From positions 1-13,645 of the forward strand of contig CAJUJC010000010.1 in assembly GCA_910586805.1 (NCBI GenBank): 13,645 nt of DNA. Direction: 5' to 3'. The position numbers and the translations under genes were made by a program. This DNA comes from an uncultured Erysipelotrichales bacterium. GTDB taxonomy: Bacteria; Bacillota_I; Bacilli_A; Erysipelotrichales; Coprobacillaceae. Positions within the stretch are counted from its first letter, which is position 1. Each line of letters starts with the position of its first letter. Positions 1 through 6,474 of this stretch are shown piece after piece. Under the pieces are notes generated by a model. It was not told the DNA's origin, searched no databases, and saw only the letters and a program-made list of their open reading frames with translations.

Positions 1-474
1 ACATTTATGCGTACAGTGGCTTTGAACCTCATTTTAGCTTATGTTGGTGGATTTGTTTTTGCCTCACAAATGCAATGTTCATATTTTGATATTTTAACAT
101 CAATGCGCGTGACTGATAATGTTGAAGAAGGAGTTTCTACTTTTTATGGTGAAATATTAAGGATTAAAACAATGATAGATTATAGTCAAAAGAATGTGCC
201 TATGATTTGTTTTATTGATGAAATTTTTAAAGGTACAAATTCTTTGGATAGAATTGCTGGAGCAAGAGGGACAGTAAAAAAATTATCTTTACCTCATTGT
301 TTTGTCTTTTTAACAACACATGATTTTGAACTATATCAAATTGAAAATATTAACAATTATCATTTTTGCGAATATTATAAGGAGAATCAAATTTATTTTG
401 ACTATTTGATACATGAAGGACGTAGTCAAACAACTAATGGACAGTTTTTGTTAAAACAGTTAGGAATATTATAA
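1..474 (+). CDS. MutS-like ATPase, C-terminal part (5' end outside window)
   Basis: This is the last 157 codons of a MutS-family ATPase; the reading frame is open to the left edge. The first visible residues, TFMRT, match what follows the Walker A lysine-serine in MutS proteins, so the P-loop itself lies just outside the window. A D-loop-like segment STFYGEILR is followed by a Walker B strand, CFIDEIFKGTNSLDR, and then LTTHDFEL, which fits the switch histidine of MutS domain V. No Smr or C-terminal clamp domain follows. That fits the MutS-related group of unknown role better than canonical MutS, which has a longer C-terminus. The stop codon is fused to the Shine-Dalgarno sequence of the next gene (TAAGGAG), so the two genes are very probably co-transcribed. 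The family is clear; a role in mismatch repair is not. Confidence 0.85.
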   Translation, partial: TFMRTVALNLILAYVGGFVFASQMQCSYFDILTSMRVTDNVEEGVSTFYGEILRIKTMIDYSQKNVPMICFIDEIFKGTNSLDRIAGARGTVKKLSLPHCFVFLTTHDFELYQIENINNYHFCEYYKENQIYFDYLIHEGRSQTTNGQFLLKQLGIL

Positions 475-483
475 GGAGTTTTT

Positions 484-1134
484 ATGCAAGAAAAAACAAT
501 GAGAGATATGCTTCGTTTGTCTTTTAAAGAAGAAGTGGGGAACAGTATTACACATGGTGTTATGGCATTACTTTGTTTGATTTTTTTGCCATATTTTGCA
601 GTTTATTCATATATAAAAGGTGGAATATTGAGATGTGTTGGTGTTTCTATTTTTATAATATGTTTATTTTTGATGTTTTTAATTTCTACCATTTATCATA
701 GTATGGCTTATGACAGTGAACAAAAATATATTTTTAGGAAATTAGATCATATATGTATATATTTGGCCATTGCTGGAAGTTATACACCTATTGCTTTATG
801 TGTAATGGACGGATGGGTTCGTATGATTATTTTGGTCTTAGAATGGGGTATGGTTATTGCTGGAATATTATTGAAATCTATTTCAAAAAAGAGTTATCCT
901 ATTCTTTCTACAACGATTTATTTAGTCATGGGATGGACAGCCATACTTTTTATTCCAGCTTTATTACAACATTCTTCCATTTTATTTTTATCGTTTATTG
1001 TATTAGGTGGAATTATGTATTCAATAGGGGTATTCTTCTATTCTAAACATATTTCATTCTTTCATTTTATATGGCATATTTTTATTAATATAGCAAGTAT
1101 TTGTCATATTATTGCTATTGTGTATTTTATGTAA
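484..1134 (+). CDS. Hemolysin III / PAQR family membrane protein (copy 1)
   Basis: This 216-residue protein is predicted to have seven membrane segments. It carries the three PAQR/hemolysin III signatures: S68-x3-H72 (STIYH), the D88-H89 segment within RKLDH followed by GSYTP, and H194-x3-H198 near the C-terminus, with a further H208 in the last helix. In the family these histidines bind a zinc ion inside the membrane, and hydrolase activity has been proposed. The name hemolysin is historical and does not show toxicity. The start follows TAAGGAG, which overlaps the stop of the MutS-like gene nine bases upstream, indicating an operon. The stop codon is built into a terminator hairpin. A paralogue of identical length lies 1.7 kb downstream (2799-3449). 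Confidence 0.9.
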   Translation: MQEKTMRDMLRLSFKEEVGNSITHGVMALLCLIFLPYFAVYSYIKGGILRCVGVSIFIICLFLMFLISTIYHSMAYDSEQKYIFRKLDHICIYLAIAGSYTPIALCVMDGWVRMIILVLEWGMVIAGILLKSISKKSYPILSTTIYLVMGWTAILFIPALLQHSSILFLSFIVLGGIMYSIGVFFYSKHISFFHFIWHIFINIASICHIIAIVYFM

Positions 1135-1157
1135 GAAGGACATTGGTTCTTCTTTTT
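1133..1157 (+). terminator. Intrinsic terminator after hemolysin III copy 1
   Basis: AAGAAGGAC (1133-1141) pairs with GGTTCTTCTT (1146-1154), giving nine pairs with one G-U around an ATTG loop, followed by a T run to 1157. The 5' arm starts at the second base of the TAA stop codon. Confidence 0.8.
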
Positions 1158-1193
1158 ACAAATCAAGAAAATATAGTTTTTTATGATGTTTGA

Positions 1194-1202
1194 TGTTATA
1201 AT
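1194..1202 (+). promoter_or_regulatory. Extended -10 promoter of the HAD phosphatase gene
   Basis: TGTTATAAT is a perfect extended -10 element. The best -35 at 17-bp spacing (1174-1179, TAGTTT) is poor, so the promoter probably relies on the TG extension. The inferred transcript start near 1209 gives a leader of about 20 bases holding the Shine-Dalgarno AAGGAGGG (1214-1221). Confidence 0.7.
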
Positions 1203-1228
1203 AAAGCAAGCTTAAGGAGGGATTTTAC

Positions 1229-2101
1229 ATGATTAAGTGTATAGTGTGCGATTTAGATGGAACTTTAATAAAAAAAGATGATACAATTGAAGAGAAAACA
1301 TATACTATGTTGAAAGAGTGTATTGATCAAGGAATTGAATTTATTATAGCAACTGGTAGAGATATTAATATGGTTATAGATTTTATGAATGATTATCATT
1401 TAGATTGTGATTTGATTTTAAATAATGGAGCTCAATATTGTAATAAAGATATGACTTTTAATGATATCTATCCAATGGATTACAAAGCATTTTTAAAAAG
1501 TGTTCGTATTTTGGATGAACATGGATATTTATTAGCTATTCATACTGATCATGGCAAATATTCTTTACATAATTCTGAAGAGTTTTGGAATTATCATTAT
1601 CAGTTAATTACAAAAGGATTATGTGATAAAAATGGTGTTTTGCCAAAGAAAACATTTACGACAAAAGAAGGGTATTTAAGGGATTTTCATTATGTTAAAA
1701 CTCCTCAAGAAATTATTGATCAAGGAATCAAAGTTTTAAAAATTGATGCTAGACACTTAGATGCTTCCTCTGTGCAAGGGGTAAAAGAATTGTTAAAAAT
1801 GCCTGAATTAGATATATCATCTTCTTATGATGATAATATCGAAATTACTTCTCATCAATCAAATAAAGGATTGTTATTAGAAAAAGTCATAAAAGAAAAG
1901 GGATATCATAAAGATGAAGTTGCAGTATTTGGAGATGGAGATAATGATAGTTATATGTTAGAACGTTTCTTATATTCTTTTGCACCTTCTAATGCTGGAC
2001 AAGAATCAAAAAAAGCTGCAACCTATCAATTGAAAACAAATTTTGATGAAGGTGCAGTTTATGAAGGGTTATGTCTATTAAAAGAAAAGAAATTAATTTA
2101 A
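1229..2101 (+). CDS. Cof-type HAD-superfamily phosphatase
   Basis: This 290-residue cytoplasmic protein belongs to the Cof-type (class IIB) HAD phosphatases. The order of motifs is complete: the nucleophile motif D8-L-D10-G-T12 at the N-terminus, motif II with T42 in IIATGR, the motif III lysine K213 in SNKG, and motif IV D236-G-D-N-D240 in GDGDND. The region of roughly 85-190 between motifs II and III corresponds to the class II cap domain, which sets substrate choice. Family members dephosphorylate sugar phosphates, flavin precursors or pyridoxal phosphate, and the substrate cannot be read from sequence. The start is fixed by AAGGAGGG eight bases upstream. The gene has its own promoter and a bidirectional terminator shared with the convergent DUF1836 gene, so it is probably a single-gene transcription unit. 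Confidence 0.9.
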   Translation: MIKCIVCDLDGTLIKKDDTIEEKTYTMLKECIDQGIEFIIATGRDINMVIDFMNDYHLDCDLILNNGAQYCNKDMTFNDIYPMDYKAFLKSVRILDEHGYLLAIHTDHGKYSLHNSEEFWNYHYQLITKGLCDKNGVLPKKTFTTKEGYLRDFHYVKTPQEIIDQGIKVLKIDARHLDASSVQGVKELLKMPELDISSSYDDNIEITSHQSNKGLLLEKVIKEKGYHKDEVAVFGDGDNDSYMLERFLYSFAPSNAGQESKKAATYQLKTNFDEGAVYEGLCLLKEKKLI

Positions 2102-2126
2102 AAAGTAGTTTGTCACTACTTTTTTT
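2101..2126. terminator. Bidirectional intrinsic terminator between convergent genes
   Basis: AAAAGTAGT (2101-2109) pairs perfectly with ACTACTTTT (2115-2123) around a five-base loop. A T run (2120-2126) serves the plus strand, and the A run at 2100-2104 gives a T tail for minus-strand transcripts. The structure overlaps both stop codons: the TAA of the HAD gene (2099-2101) and the TAG of the DUF1836 gene (2118-2116). Confidence 0.85.
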
Positions 2127-2667
2127 CATTTTCATAATATGTATCTAACATTTTTTCAGCAATCGTTTTGAGTTGGTTACTCAAAGCACAAATAAGTAAA
2201 AGCATTGTTGTGAGTTGATGAGGATCATCTAATTGAAATTGATTATCCTTAACAAAACTTTCAATAGATTCACTTAAGCGATGTGATAATTGACTTTCAT
2301 GAAGTAAAAATTCATTATAAGTATCTTCAATACTTTCATTAGATCTATGATATGGTTTTAAAACTCTTTTAATTTCTTGAATAGAAATTGTGTTTTTCAA
2401 AGAATAAATTAATAACATTTGTAAAATATGTTCCTTAGAATATTTTTTACCTTTAATAGGCTGTAATAATCCTTCTTTTGAATAATTATTAATCATTGTT
2501 TTTGTAAGGAGTTTGTCACTTTCATATCTTTTATTATTAGCAAGATTGACATCAAACAATGTCATAATTTGATCCATATATAAATCTAAAGAAGGAATAT
2601 CTTCTGATTTTAAATAACTTCTTTCTTCAACTTCTTTTAAAATATTATAAAAAATATCATTATTCAC
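2116..2667 (-). CDS. DUF1836 family protein, putative MerR-like regulator
   Basis: This 183-residue soluble protein matches my recollection of the DUF1836 family. Its core (about residues 50-110) reads like the winged-helix part of MerR-type DNA-binding proteins: a helix-turn-helix segment with TKTMINNYSKEGLL, a GKKYSKEHI turn, then a helical stretch with the ISIQEIKRVL pattern. The C-terminal 70 residues are predicted helical. No metal or ligand site is recognisable. The start is GTG at 2667, chosen because GAGAGGTGA (2682-2674) lies just upstream and no in-frame ATG is nearby. The gene is divergent from the second hemolysin III gene with the two -35 elements seven bases apart, so it may control itself and that neighbour; this is inference. 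Its target and ligand are unknown. Confidence 0.8.
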   Translation of the reverse strand: MNNDIFYNILKEVEERSYLKSEDIPSLDLYMDQIMTLFDVNLANNKRYESDKLLTKTMINNYSKEGLLQPIKGKKYSKEHILQMLLIYSLKNTISIQEIKRVLKPYHRSNESIEDTYNEFLLHESQLSHRLSESIESFVKDNQFQLDDPHQLTTMLLLICALSNQLKTIAEKMLDTYYENEKK

Positions 2668-2687
2668 AATAAATCACCTCTCTTTAT

Positions 2688-2716
2688 ATCATACATGATT
2701 TATAAAAAAATAACAA
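2688..2716 (-). promoter_or_regulatory. Predicted promoter of the DUF1836 gene
   Basis: On the minus strand, TTGTTA (2716-2711) and TATGAT (2693-2688) are separated by 17 bases. The inferred start near 2681 would leave a leader of only about 14 bases, beginning at the Shine-Dalgarno sequence. The -35 is four of six to consensus. Confidence 0.55.
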
Positions 2717-2723
2717 TATCTCG

Positions 2724-2751
2724 TTGACATTAAATAAAAATGTATTATAAT
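2724..2751 (+). promoter_or_regulatory. Consensus sigma-A promoter of hemolysin III copy 2
   Basis: TTGACA (2724-2729) and TATAAT (2746-2751) are both perfect, with a 16-base spacer. The inferred transcript start near 2758 gives a leader of about 41 bases, the longest of any promoter in the window, and this leader holds a dyad at 2763-2779. Confidence 0.85.
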
Positions 2752-2762
2752 CATTATATAAA

Positions 2763-2779
2763 ATAGTAATGAATACTAT
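2763..2779. promoter_or_regulatory. Inverted repeat in the leader of hemolysin III copy 2 (possible operator)
   Basis: ATAGTA and TACTAT form a perfect 6-bp inverted repeat separated by ATGAA. It sits about 5-21 bases after the inferred transcript start and before the Shine-Dalgarno AAGGAG (2785-2790). This placement suits a repressor site or a weak RNA hairpin. In such AT-rich DNA a 6-bp dyad can occur by chance. Confidence 0.35.
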
Positions 2780-2798
2780 ATCGTAAGGAGATGATGTT

Positions 2799-3449
2799 AT
2801 GAATAAACTTTTTGATAAAGCAATGGATCCTATGAGTAGTGAAACTCATTTTATTGGTGCATGCTTATCAGTTATAGGATTGTTATTTATGATTTTACGA
2901 GGTATAAAGCATGATGTGACTCCATTCATTATGGGATCAACTATTGTTTTTGGTGTTTCATTGATTGCGTTATACAGTGCAAGTGCTATTTATCATTATT
3001 TTCAGGGTAACGATAAAGTAAAAAAAGTTTTAAGAACTTTAGATCATTCTATGATTTATGTTTTGATAGTAGGGACATATACACCTGTTGTCATGTGTTA
3101 TATGGAAGCACCACATTCATATTATTTTTTAGGGATATTATGGACTGTTGCACTAATTGGAATTATTGTCAAGTTATTTTGGTTAGAAGCACCTCGTGCC
3201 ATAACAACACTTTTTTATTTGATTTTAGGATGGGCTGTTGTTTTTGATTTTCAGGCTTTTTCATCTATTCCAATACATTGTTTGTTTTTGATTGCATGTG
3301 GTGGAATTGCTTACTCTGTTGGTGCAGTGATATATATTTTTAAAAAACCTAATTTTTCTTCAATGTTTGGTTTTCATGAATTATTTCATATTTTTGTTAT
3401 GTTGGGTTCTTTGTTTCATTACATTGCTGTTGTTTTATATATTCTTTAA
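2799..3449 (+). CDS. Hemolysin III / PAQR family membrane protein (copy 2)
   Basis: This integral membrane protein with seven predicted helices is 216 residues long, like copy 1, but clearly diverged from it. It keeps the family zinc-site pattern: S62-x3-H66 (SAIYH), D82-H83 in LRTLDH followed by VGTYTP, H193-x3-H197 in FHELFH, and H207 in the last helix. Known relatives are the hemolysin III-like bacterial proteins and eukaryotic adiponectin/progestin receptors; a biochemical role in bacteria is not settled. The start is set by AAGGAG (2785-2790). Unlike copy 1 it stands alone, with a full-consensus promoter, a leader dyad and a divergent putative regulator, so the two copies are probably controlled differently. 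The stop codon merges with its terminator. Confidence 0.9.
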   Translation: MNKLFDKAMDPMSSETHFIGACLSVIGLLFMILRGIKHDVTPFIMGSTIVFGVSLIALYSASAIYHYFQGNDKVKKVLRTLDHSMIYVLIVGTYTPVVMCYMEAPHSYYFLGILWTVALIGIIVKLFWLEAPRAITTLFYLILGWAVVFDFQAFSSIPIHCLFLIACGGIAYSVGAVIYIFKKPNFSSMFGFHELFHIFVMLGSLFHYIAVVLYIL

Positions 3450-3473
3450 AAGCACAAAGTGCTTTTTCTTTTT
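3448..3473 (+). terminator. Intrinsic terminator after hemolysin III copy 2
   Basis: AAAAGCAC (3448-3455) pairs with GTGCTTTT (3459-3466) around an AAA loop, followed by a T-rich tail. The 5' arm starts within the TAA stop codon (3447-3449). Confidence 0.85.
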
Positions 3474-3483
3474 AAAAATAATT

Positions 3484-3512
3484 CTTTCATTATCAATGTT
3501 TTTTGATATAAT
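3484..3512 (+). promoter_or_regulatory. Promoter of the lspA operon
   Basis: TGATATAAT (3504-3512) is a perfect extended -10. The -35 candidate CTTTCA (3484-3489) at 17-base spacing is weak (three of six). The inferred start near 3519 gives a leader of about 13 bases that begins at the Shine-Dalgarno sequence. Confidence 0.65.
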
Positions 3513-3531
3513 AGTGAGGAAGGTGATAAAA

Positions 3532-4041
3532 ATGAAAAAATTAGGTTTAACACATAAACATTTATTATTATATATAATCACTTTATTAGTGGTTGTTATT
3601 GGTGATCAAATTACAAAAATGATTGTTGATCATACATTACAGTTAAATGGAAGTTATACAATTATAGATAACTTTTTCTATTTTACATATTCTCATAATA
3701 AAGGGGCGGCTTGGGGAATGCTTCAAGGACATATGTATTTGTTTTATGTGATATCATTCATTGCGGCTGCTGGTATGGTTTATTATTTTATGGAGTCTAA
3801 AGAATACCAAAAATTATATCGTTTTGGATTGGTTTTGGTTTTTTCAGGTATGTTAGGTAATTTGATTGATCGTGTATTTTATGGTTATGTGAGAGATTTT
3901 ATTGATTTTATTATTTTAGGATATGATTTTCCAATATTTAATGTGGCAGATATGGCTATATGTTTAGGGGTTGGTTTGATATTACTAGAAGTAGGTATAG
4001 AGGAGTATAAAATATGGAAACAATCAAAATTGAATGCATAG
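3532..4041 (+). CDS. lspA: Lipoprotein signal peptidase (signal peptidase II)
   Basis: This 169-residue aspartic membrane protease cleaves the signal peptide of prolipoproteins after the lipobox cysteine has been lipidated. Four hydrophobic segments are visible. The conserved blocks are all present: VIGDQITK near residue 22, the FTYSHNKGAAWG segment, GNLIDR (D113), VRDFIDF with catalytic D122, and FNVADMAI with catalytic D140. The dyad spacing and overall length are normal for the family. I chose ATG 3532 because AAGGTGAT (3520-3527) precedes it; an upstream in-frame extension would run back into the hemolysin III gene, through the terminator and promoter. The gene overlaps rluD by 28 bases, and the lspA-rluD pairing is the same as in Bacillus. 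Confidence 0.95.
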   Translation: MKKLGLTHKHLLLYIITLLVVVIGDQITKMIVDHTLQLNGSYTIIDNFFYFTYSHNKGAAWGMLQGHMYLFYVISFIAAAGMVYYFMESKEYQKLYRFGLVLVFSGMLGNLIDRVFYGYVRDFIDFIILGYDFPIFNVADMAICLGVGLILLEVGIEEYKIWKQSKLNA

Positions 4042-4931
4042 AAGAATATGTTGGACAAAGAATTGATAAAATTCTTGTTAAGGTTATGGATGGATATTCA
4101 AGAACACAAGTTCAACTTCTTATTCAAAATAAACATATAGAAGTTAATGGTAAAATTGTAAAAGCCAGTTATAAATTAGAAGAAAACGATGTTATTATAG
4201 TTCATATTCCTGAACCTGAAAATACAGATATTGTTGCTGAAGATATTCCTTTAGATATTGTTTATGAAGATAGTGATATGATTGTCGTTTTAAAGCCAAC
4301 AGGTATGATTGTTCATCCTTCCGCTGGTATTTATCAAGGAACATTAGTGAATGCGTTGTTATATCATTGTCAAGATTTATCTGGAATTAATGGAGTGAAT
4401 AGACCAGGAATTGTCCATCGTATAGATAAAGAAACAAGTGGATTATTGATGGTAGCTAAAAATGATATGGCACATCAAAGTTTAAGTGAACAATTACAAG
4501 AGCATACAGTTATACGTCGTTATTATGCTTTGGTTCATGGGTTAATTCCTCATGAATTTGGACGTATTGAAGCTCCAATAGGACGTGATATTAAAGATCG
4601 CCAAAAGATGTGTTGTACTGATAAAAATGCCAAAGAAGCTATTACGAATTTTAAAGTGATTGAAAGATTTAAAGATATGACTTTGGTTGAATGTCGATTG
4701 GAAACAGGAAGAACACATCAAATTCGTGTTCATATGCAATATATTGGGCATCCAGTTTATGGAGACCCTCAATATGGTTTAAGGCGTGATGACACAACAT
4801 ATGGACAATATTTACATGCCAAGATATTAGGCTTTGTGCATCCTCGTACAAAAGAAGAAATGTATTTTGATAGTGAATTACCTGAATTTTTTGAAAAAAA
4901 GTTAGAAGAATTAAGAGAAGAAATGAAATAG
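4014..4931 (+). CDS. rluD: RluD-type 23S rRNA pseudouridine synthase
   Basis: This cytoplasmic enzyme converts uridines in large-subunit rRNA to pseudouridine; RluD of E. coli acts on helix 69. It has 305 residues. An N-terminal S4 RNA-binding domain (about 12-75, QRIDKIL to IEVNG) is followed by the RluA/RluD catalytic domain, with PTGMIVHPS near 98 and the signature HRIDKETSG holding catalytic D138. Downstream are GRTHQIRVH and GDPQYG, typical of the RluA/C/D class. The start at 4014 follows AGAGGAG (3999-4005) inside the 3' end of lspA. The exact target site is inferred from family; a paralogue such as RluC cannot be excluded, but pairing with lspA favours the RluD/YlyB type. Confidence 0.9.
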   Translation: METIKIECIEEYVGQRIDKILVKVMDGYSRTQVQLLIQNKHIEVNGKIVKASYKLEENDVIIVHIPEPENTDIVAEDIPLDIVYEDSDMIVVLKPTGMIVHPSAGIYQGTLVNALLYHCQDLSGINGVNRPGIVHRIDKETSGLLMVAKNDMAHQSLSEQLQEHTVIRRYYALVHGLIPHEFGRIEAPIGRDIKDRQKMCCTDKNAKEAITNFKVIERFKDMTLVECRLETGRTHQIRVHMQYIGHPVYGDPQYGLRRDDTTYGQYLHAKILGFVHPRTKEEMYFDSELPEFFEKKLEELREEMK

Positions 4932-4943
4932 GAGAAAAGAAGT

Positions 4944-5411
4944 ATGTCAAAGATTATTAGTTGGGATCAATATTTTATGGGAGTTGCTAAACTTTCTGCG
5001 TATCGTTCTAAAGATCCAAATACACAAGTTGGGGCTTGCATTGTATCGCCTGATAACAAAATTGTTGGTGTGGGTTATAATGGATTGCCTTGGGGATGTG
5101 AAGATACTGAGTTTCCTTGGGCGAATAGAGAAGGGGAAATGTATGATACAAAATATCCATATGTAGTTCATGCCGAATTAAATGCCATTTTAAATAGTAT
5201 AAATCATTTACATGGATGTCGTATTTATGTTTCGTTATTTCCATGTCATGAGTGTGTAAAAGCCATTATTCAAAGTGGAATAAAAAAAATCATCTATGAA
5301 GATGATAAATATAATGATACACCAAGTGATAAAGCTGCAAAACGTATGTTAGATGCAGCGGGTGTTGAATATATAAAGATGGAAGCATTTGATATTTCTA
5401 TTAAAGATTAA
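4944..5411 (+). CDS. Deoxycytidylate (dCMP) deaminase, ComEB-like
   Basis: This 155-residue zinc enzyme would deaminate dCMP to dUMP, feeding thymidylate synthesis. The zinc site is complete: H76-A-E78, where E78 is the catalytic acid/base, and C101-x2-C104 in FPCHECV. The N-terminal block SKDPNTQVGACIV and the following GYNGLPWGCED are diagnostic for dCMP deaminases and argue against cytidine, guanine or tRNA adenosine deaminases. The Shine-Dalgarno ATAGGAG (4928-4934) overlaps the rluD stop 12 bases upstream, so it is the third gene of the lspA-rluD operon, which ends at the terminator on this gene's stop codon. The homologue in Bacillus is comEB, but no competence genes are seen here. Confidence 0.92.
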   Translation: MSKIISWDQYFMGVAKLSAYRSKDPNTQVGACIVSPDNKIVGVGYNGLPWGCEDTEFPWANREGEMYDTKYPYVVHAELNAILNSINHLHGCRIYVSLFPCHECVKAIIQSGIKKIIYEDDKYNDTPSDKAAKRMLDAAGVEYIKMEAFDISIKD

Positions 5412-5433
5412 GCAGTCGTATGATTGCTTTTTT
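5410..5433 (+). terminator. Intrinsic terminator of the lspA-rluD-dCMP deaminase operon
   Basis: AAGCAGTC (5410-5417) pairs with GATTGCTT (5422-5429), one G-U pair, around a GTAT loop, followed by six T residues. The 5' arm uses the last two bases of the TAA stop codon. Confidence 0.85.
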
Positions 5434-5446
5434 ATTTGTATATAAT

Positions 5447-5472
5447 AAAAAAAGAATGGACACTTCCATTCT
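5447..5472 (-). terminator. Intrinsic terminator of the RNase HIII-like gene
   Basis: Read on the minus strand, AGAATGGA (5472-5465) and TCCATTCT (5460-5453) form eight perfect pairs around AGTG, followed by a T run copied from the A run at 5453-5447. The arm overlaps the TAG stop codon (5473-5471). It faces the operon terminator at 5410-5433, so the two convergent units are separately insulated. Confidence 0.85.
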
Positions 5473-6376
5473 ACAAATCTTCTAACAAAGCTTTAACACG
5501 TTTTGTGTTAGTGAAGTTTAACTTCGCTACTTTTGTTAGCATTTTCTCTCCATATTTAGCAGCAATTTTTGCTGCAACAGTATCAACAGCTGTACTTGTA
5601 CCACGGCATAAATTCATTTTTAAACTCTTTGTCATATTTGCGTAATACTGTAAATAGGCATAACGAGAGAGAATTTCAGCAGCTAGGATAGCCATGTATT
5701 TTTGTTCCGCATTTGCTTCAAACATCAAATCCTTAACAACAATAACCTCATTTTTAAGATAATTGAAATAAGTTTTTGGAGAAACAAATTGATTGATGAC
5801 TTTAACCTCTACATTTTGCTTCACTTTTTGCATAACGTTAACCGTAACCTGATTAAAAAGTCTTGCTTTGATATTTGCTTGATTTAACCCATCAGAAATC
5901 ATCTTATTATAATGGGAATTATCTAAAATGAGTAAACTGTATACAAGACGATCTTTAATTAATTTTGCATATTTAATAACATCCTGATTTTCAAGAGTAG
6001 ATAAATCGCCAATTTCAAGAGATTTTATGTACTGAATATCGTCCTGAGTTACATAACATGATACAAAACAAATAGGTCCCAAATAATCTGATGTTCCTGT
6101 TTCAGCAGATCCGATATGGTGTACGTTGTATACATCATCTACAACTGTTGGATGAGTCAATTCCTTTATAATTTTTTTAGACCAATGTTCAGCTTCTCTT
6201 AAAGCATTTTGTCCACTAATTTCAATTGTCCCATCCATCTTTGCAATAATATCACAGCCAATTGCATGTGCTTGAAAAAGAAGAGTCGCATCATCATTAG
6301 GAACCATTTGGCTATCGTAAAATTTTTTCATTTTTTCTAAAGTCGAATTGTCTACTTGGATAATAATTGGTTCCAT
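5471..6376 (-). CDS. rnhC: RNase HIII homologue with an altered active site, probably inactive
   Basis: This is a full-length 301-residue RnhC-type protein, with no frameshift. It has the N-terminal TBP-like substrate-binding domain (about 1-75, including MVPNDDATLLFQAHAIGCDI) and a type 2 RNase H fold. RNase HIII cuts the RNA strand of RNA/DNA hybrids with four acidic residues (DEDE). Here the usual GSDE is G89-S-A91-E92, and the usual IDQF is I194-N195-Q-F, so two of the four acids are Ala and Asn; E92 and E224 (NAEQK) remain. The DSKKL block is also lost (GDLSTL). Each change needs one base (GAT to GCT, GAT to AAT). ATG 6376 follows GAGGTGAT; the GTG at 6385 lies inside that site. The divergent position beside cvpA-mutS2 matches Bacillus rnhC. 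A binding or regulatory role, or slow decay, is possible. Confidence 0.85.
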   Translation of the reverse strand: MEPIIIQVDNSTLEKMKKFYDSQMVPNDDATLLFQAHAIGCDIIAKMDGTIEISGQNALREAEHWSKKIIKELTHPTVVDDVYNVHHIGSAETGTSDYLGPICFVSCYVTQDDIQYIKSLEIGDLSTLENQDVIKYAKLIKDRLVYSLLILDNSHYNKMISDGLNQANIKARLFNQVTVNVMQKVKQNVEVKVINQFVSPKTYFNYLKNEVIVVKDLMFEANAEQKYMAILAAEILSRYAYLQYYANMTKSLKMNLCRGTSTAVDTVAAKIAAKYGEKMLTKVAKLNFTNTKRVKALLEDL

Positions 6377-6394
6377 GATAATCACCTCATATTT

Positions 6395-6403
6395 ATTTTA
6401 TCA
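6395..6403 (-). promoter_or_regulatory. Possible extended -10 of the RNase HIII-like gene
   Basis: The minus strand reads TGATAAAAT here (TG at 6403-6402, hexamer 6400-6395), a fair extended -10, with an alternative TATGAT at 6405-6400. No good -35 is found at 16-18 bases. The placement suits a short leader before the ATG at 6376. Confidence 0.35.
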
Positions 6404-6417
6404 TATTTTTCTTGATT

Positions 6418-6446
6418 TTGACAGTAATATTTTCTAATGTTATAAT
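6418..6446 (+). promoter_or_regulatory. Full-consensus promoter of the cvpA-mutS2-uvrC operon
   Basis: TTGACA (6418-6423), a 17-base spacer and TATAAT (6441-6446) are all ideal, and TG at 6438-6439 adds the extended -10. This is the strongest-looking promoter in the window. The inferred start near 6453 gives a leader of about 22 bases with a perfect AGGAGGT (6462-6468). No LexA-type box (GAAC-N4-GTTC) is seen around it. Confidence 0.92.
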
Positions 6447-6474
6447 ATTGTGAGTAAAAATAGGAGGTTTTGTA

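Noticed and set aside
484..3449. Hemolysin genes as virulence toxins
   Set aside because: Hemolysin III is a PAQR-type integral membrane family; the name does not show toxin function and no secretion system or toxin context is present.
3367..3531. In-frame upstream extension of lspA
   Set aside because: It overlaps the end of the hemolysin III gene, its terminator and the lspA promoter; ATG 3532 has a proper ribosome binding site and gives the usual signal peptidase length.
6377..6385. GTG start for the RNase HIII-like gene
   Set aside because: The GTG lies inside the Shine-Dalgarno GAGGTGAT that serves the ATG at 6376.
6377..6474. LexA/SOS control of the mutS2-uvrC operon
   Set aside because: No GAAC-N4-GTTC-like site is visible near the promoter or in the leader.
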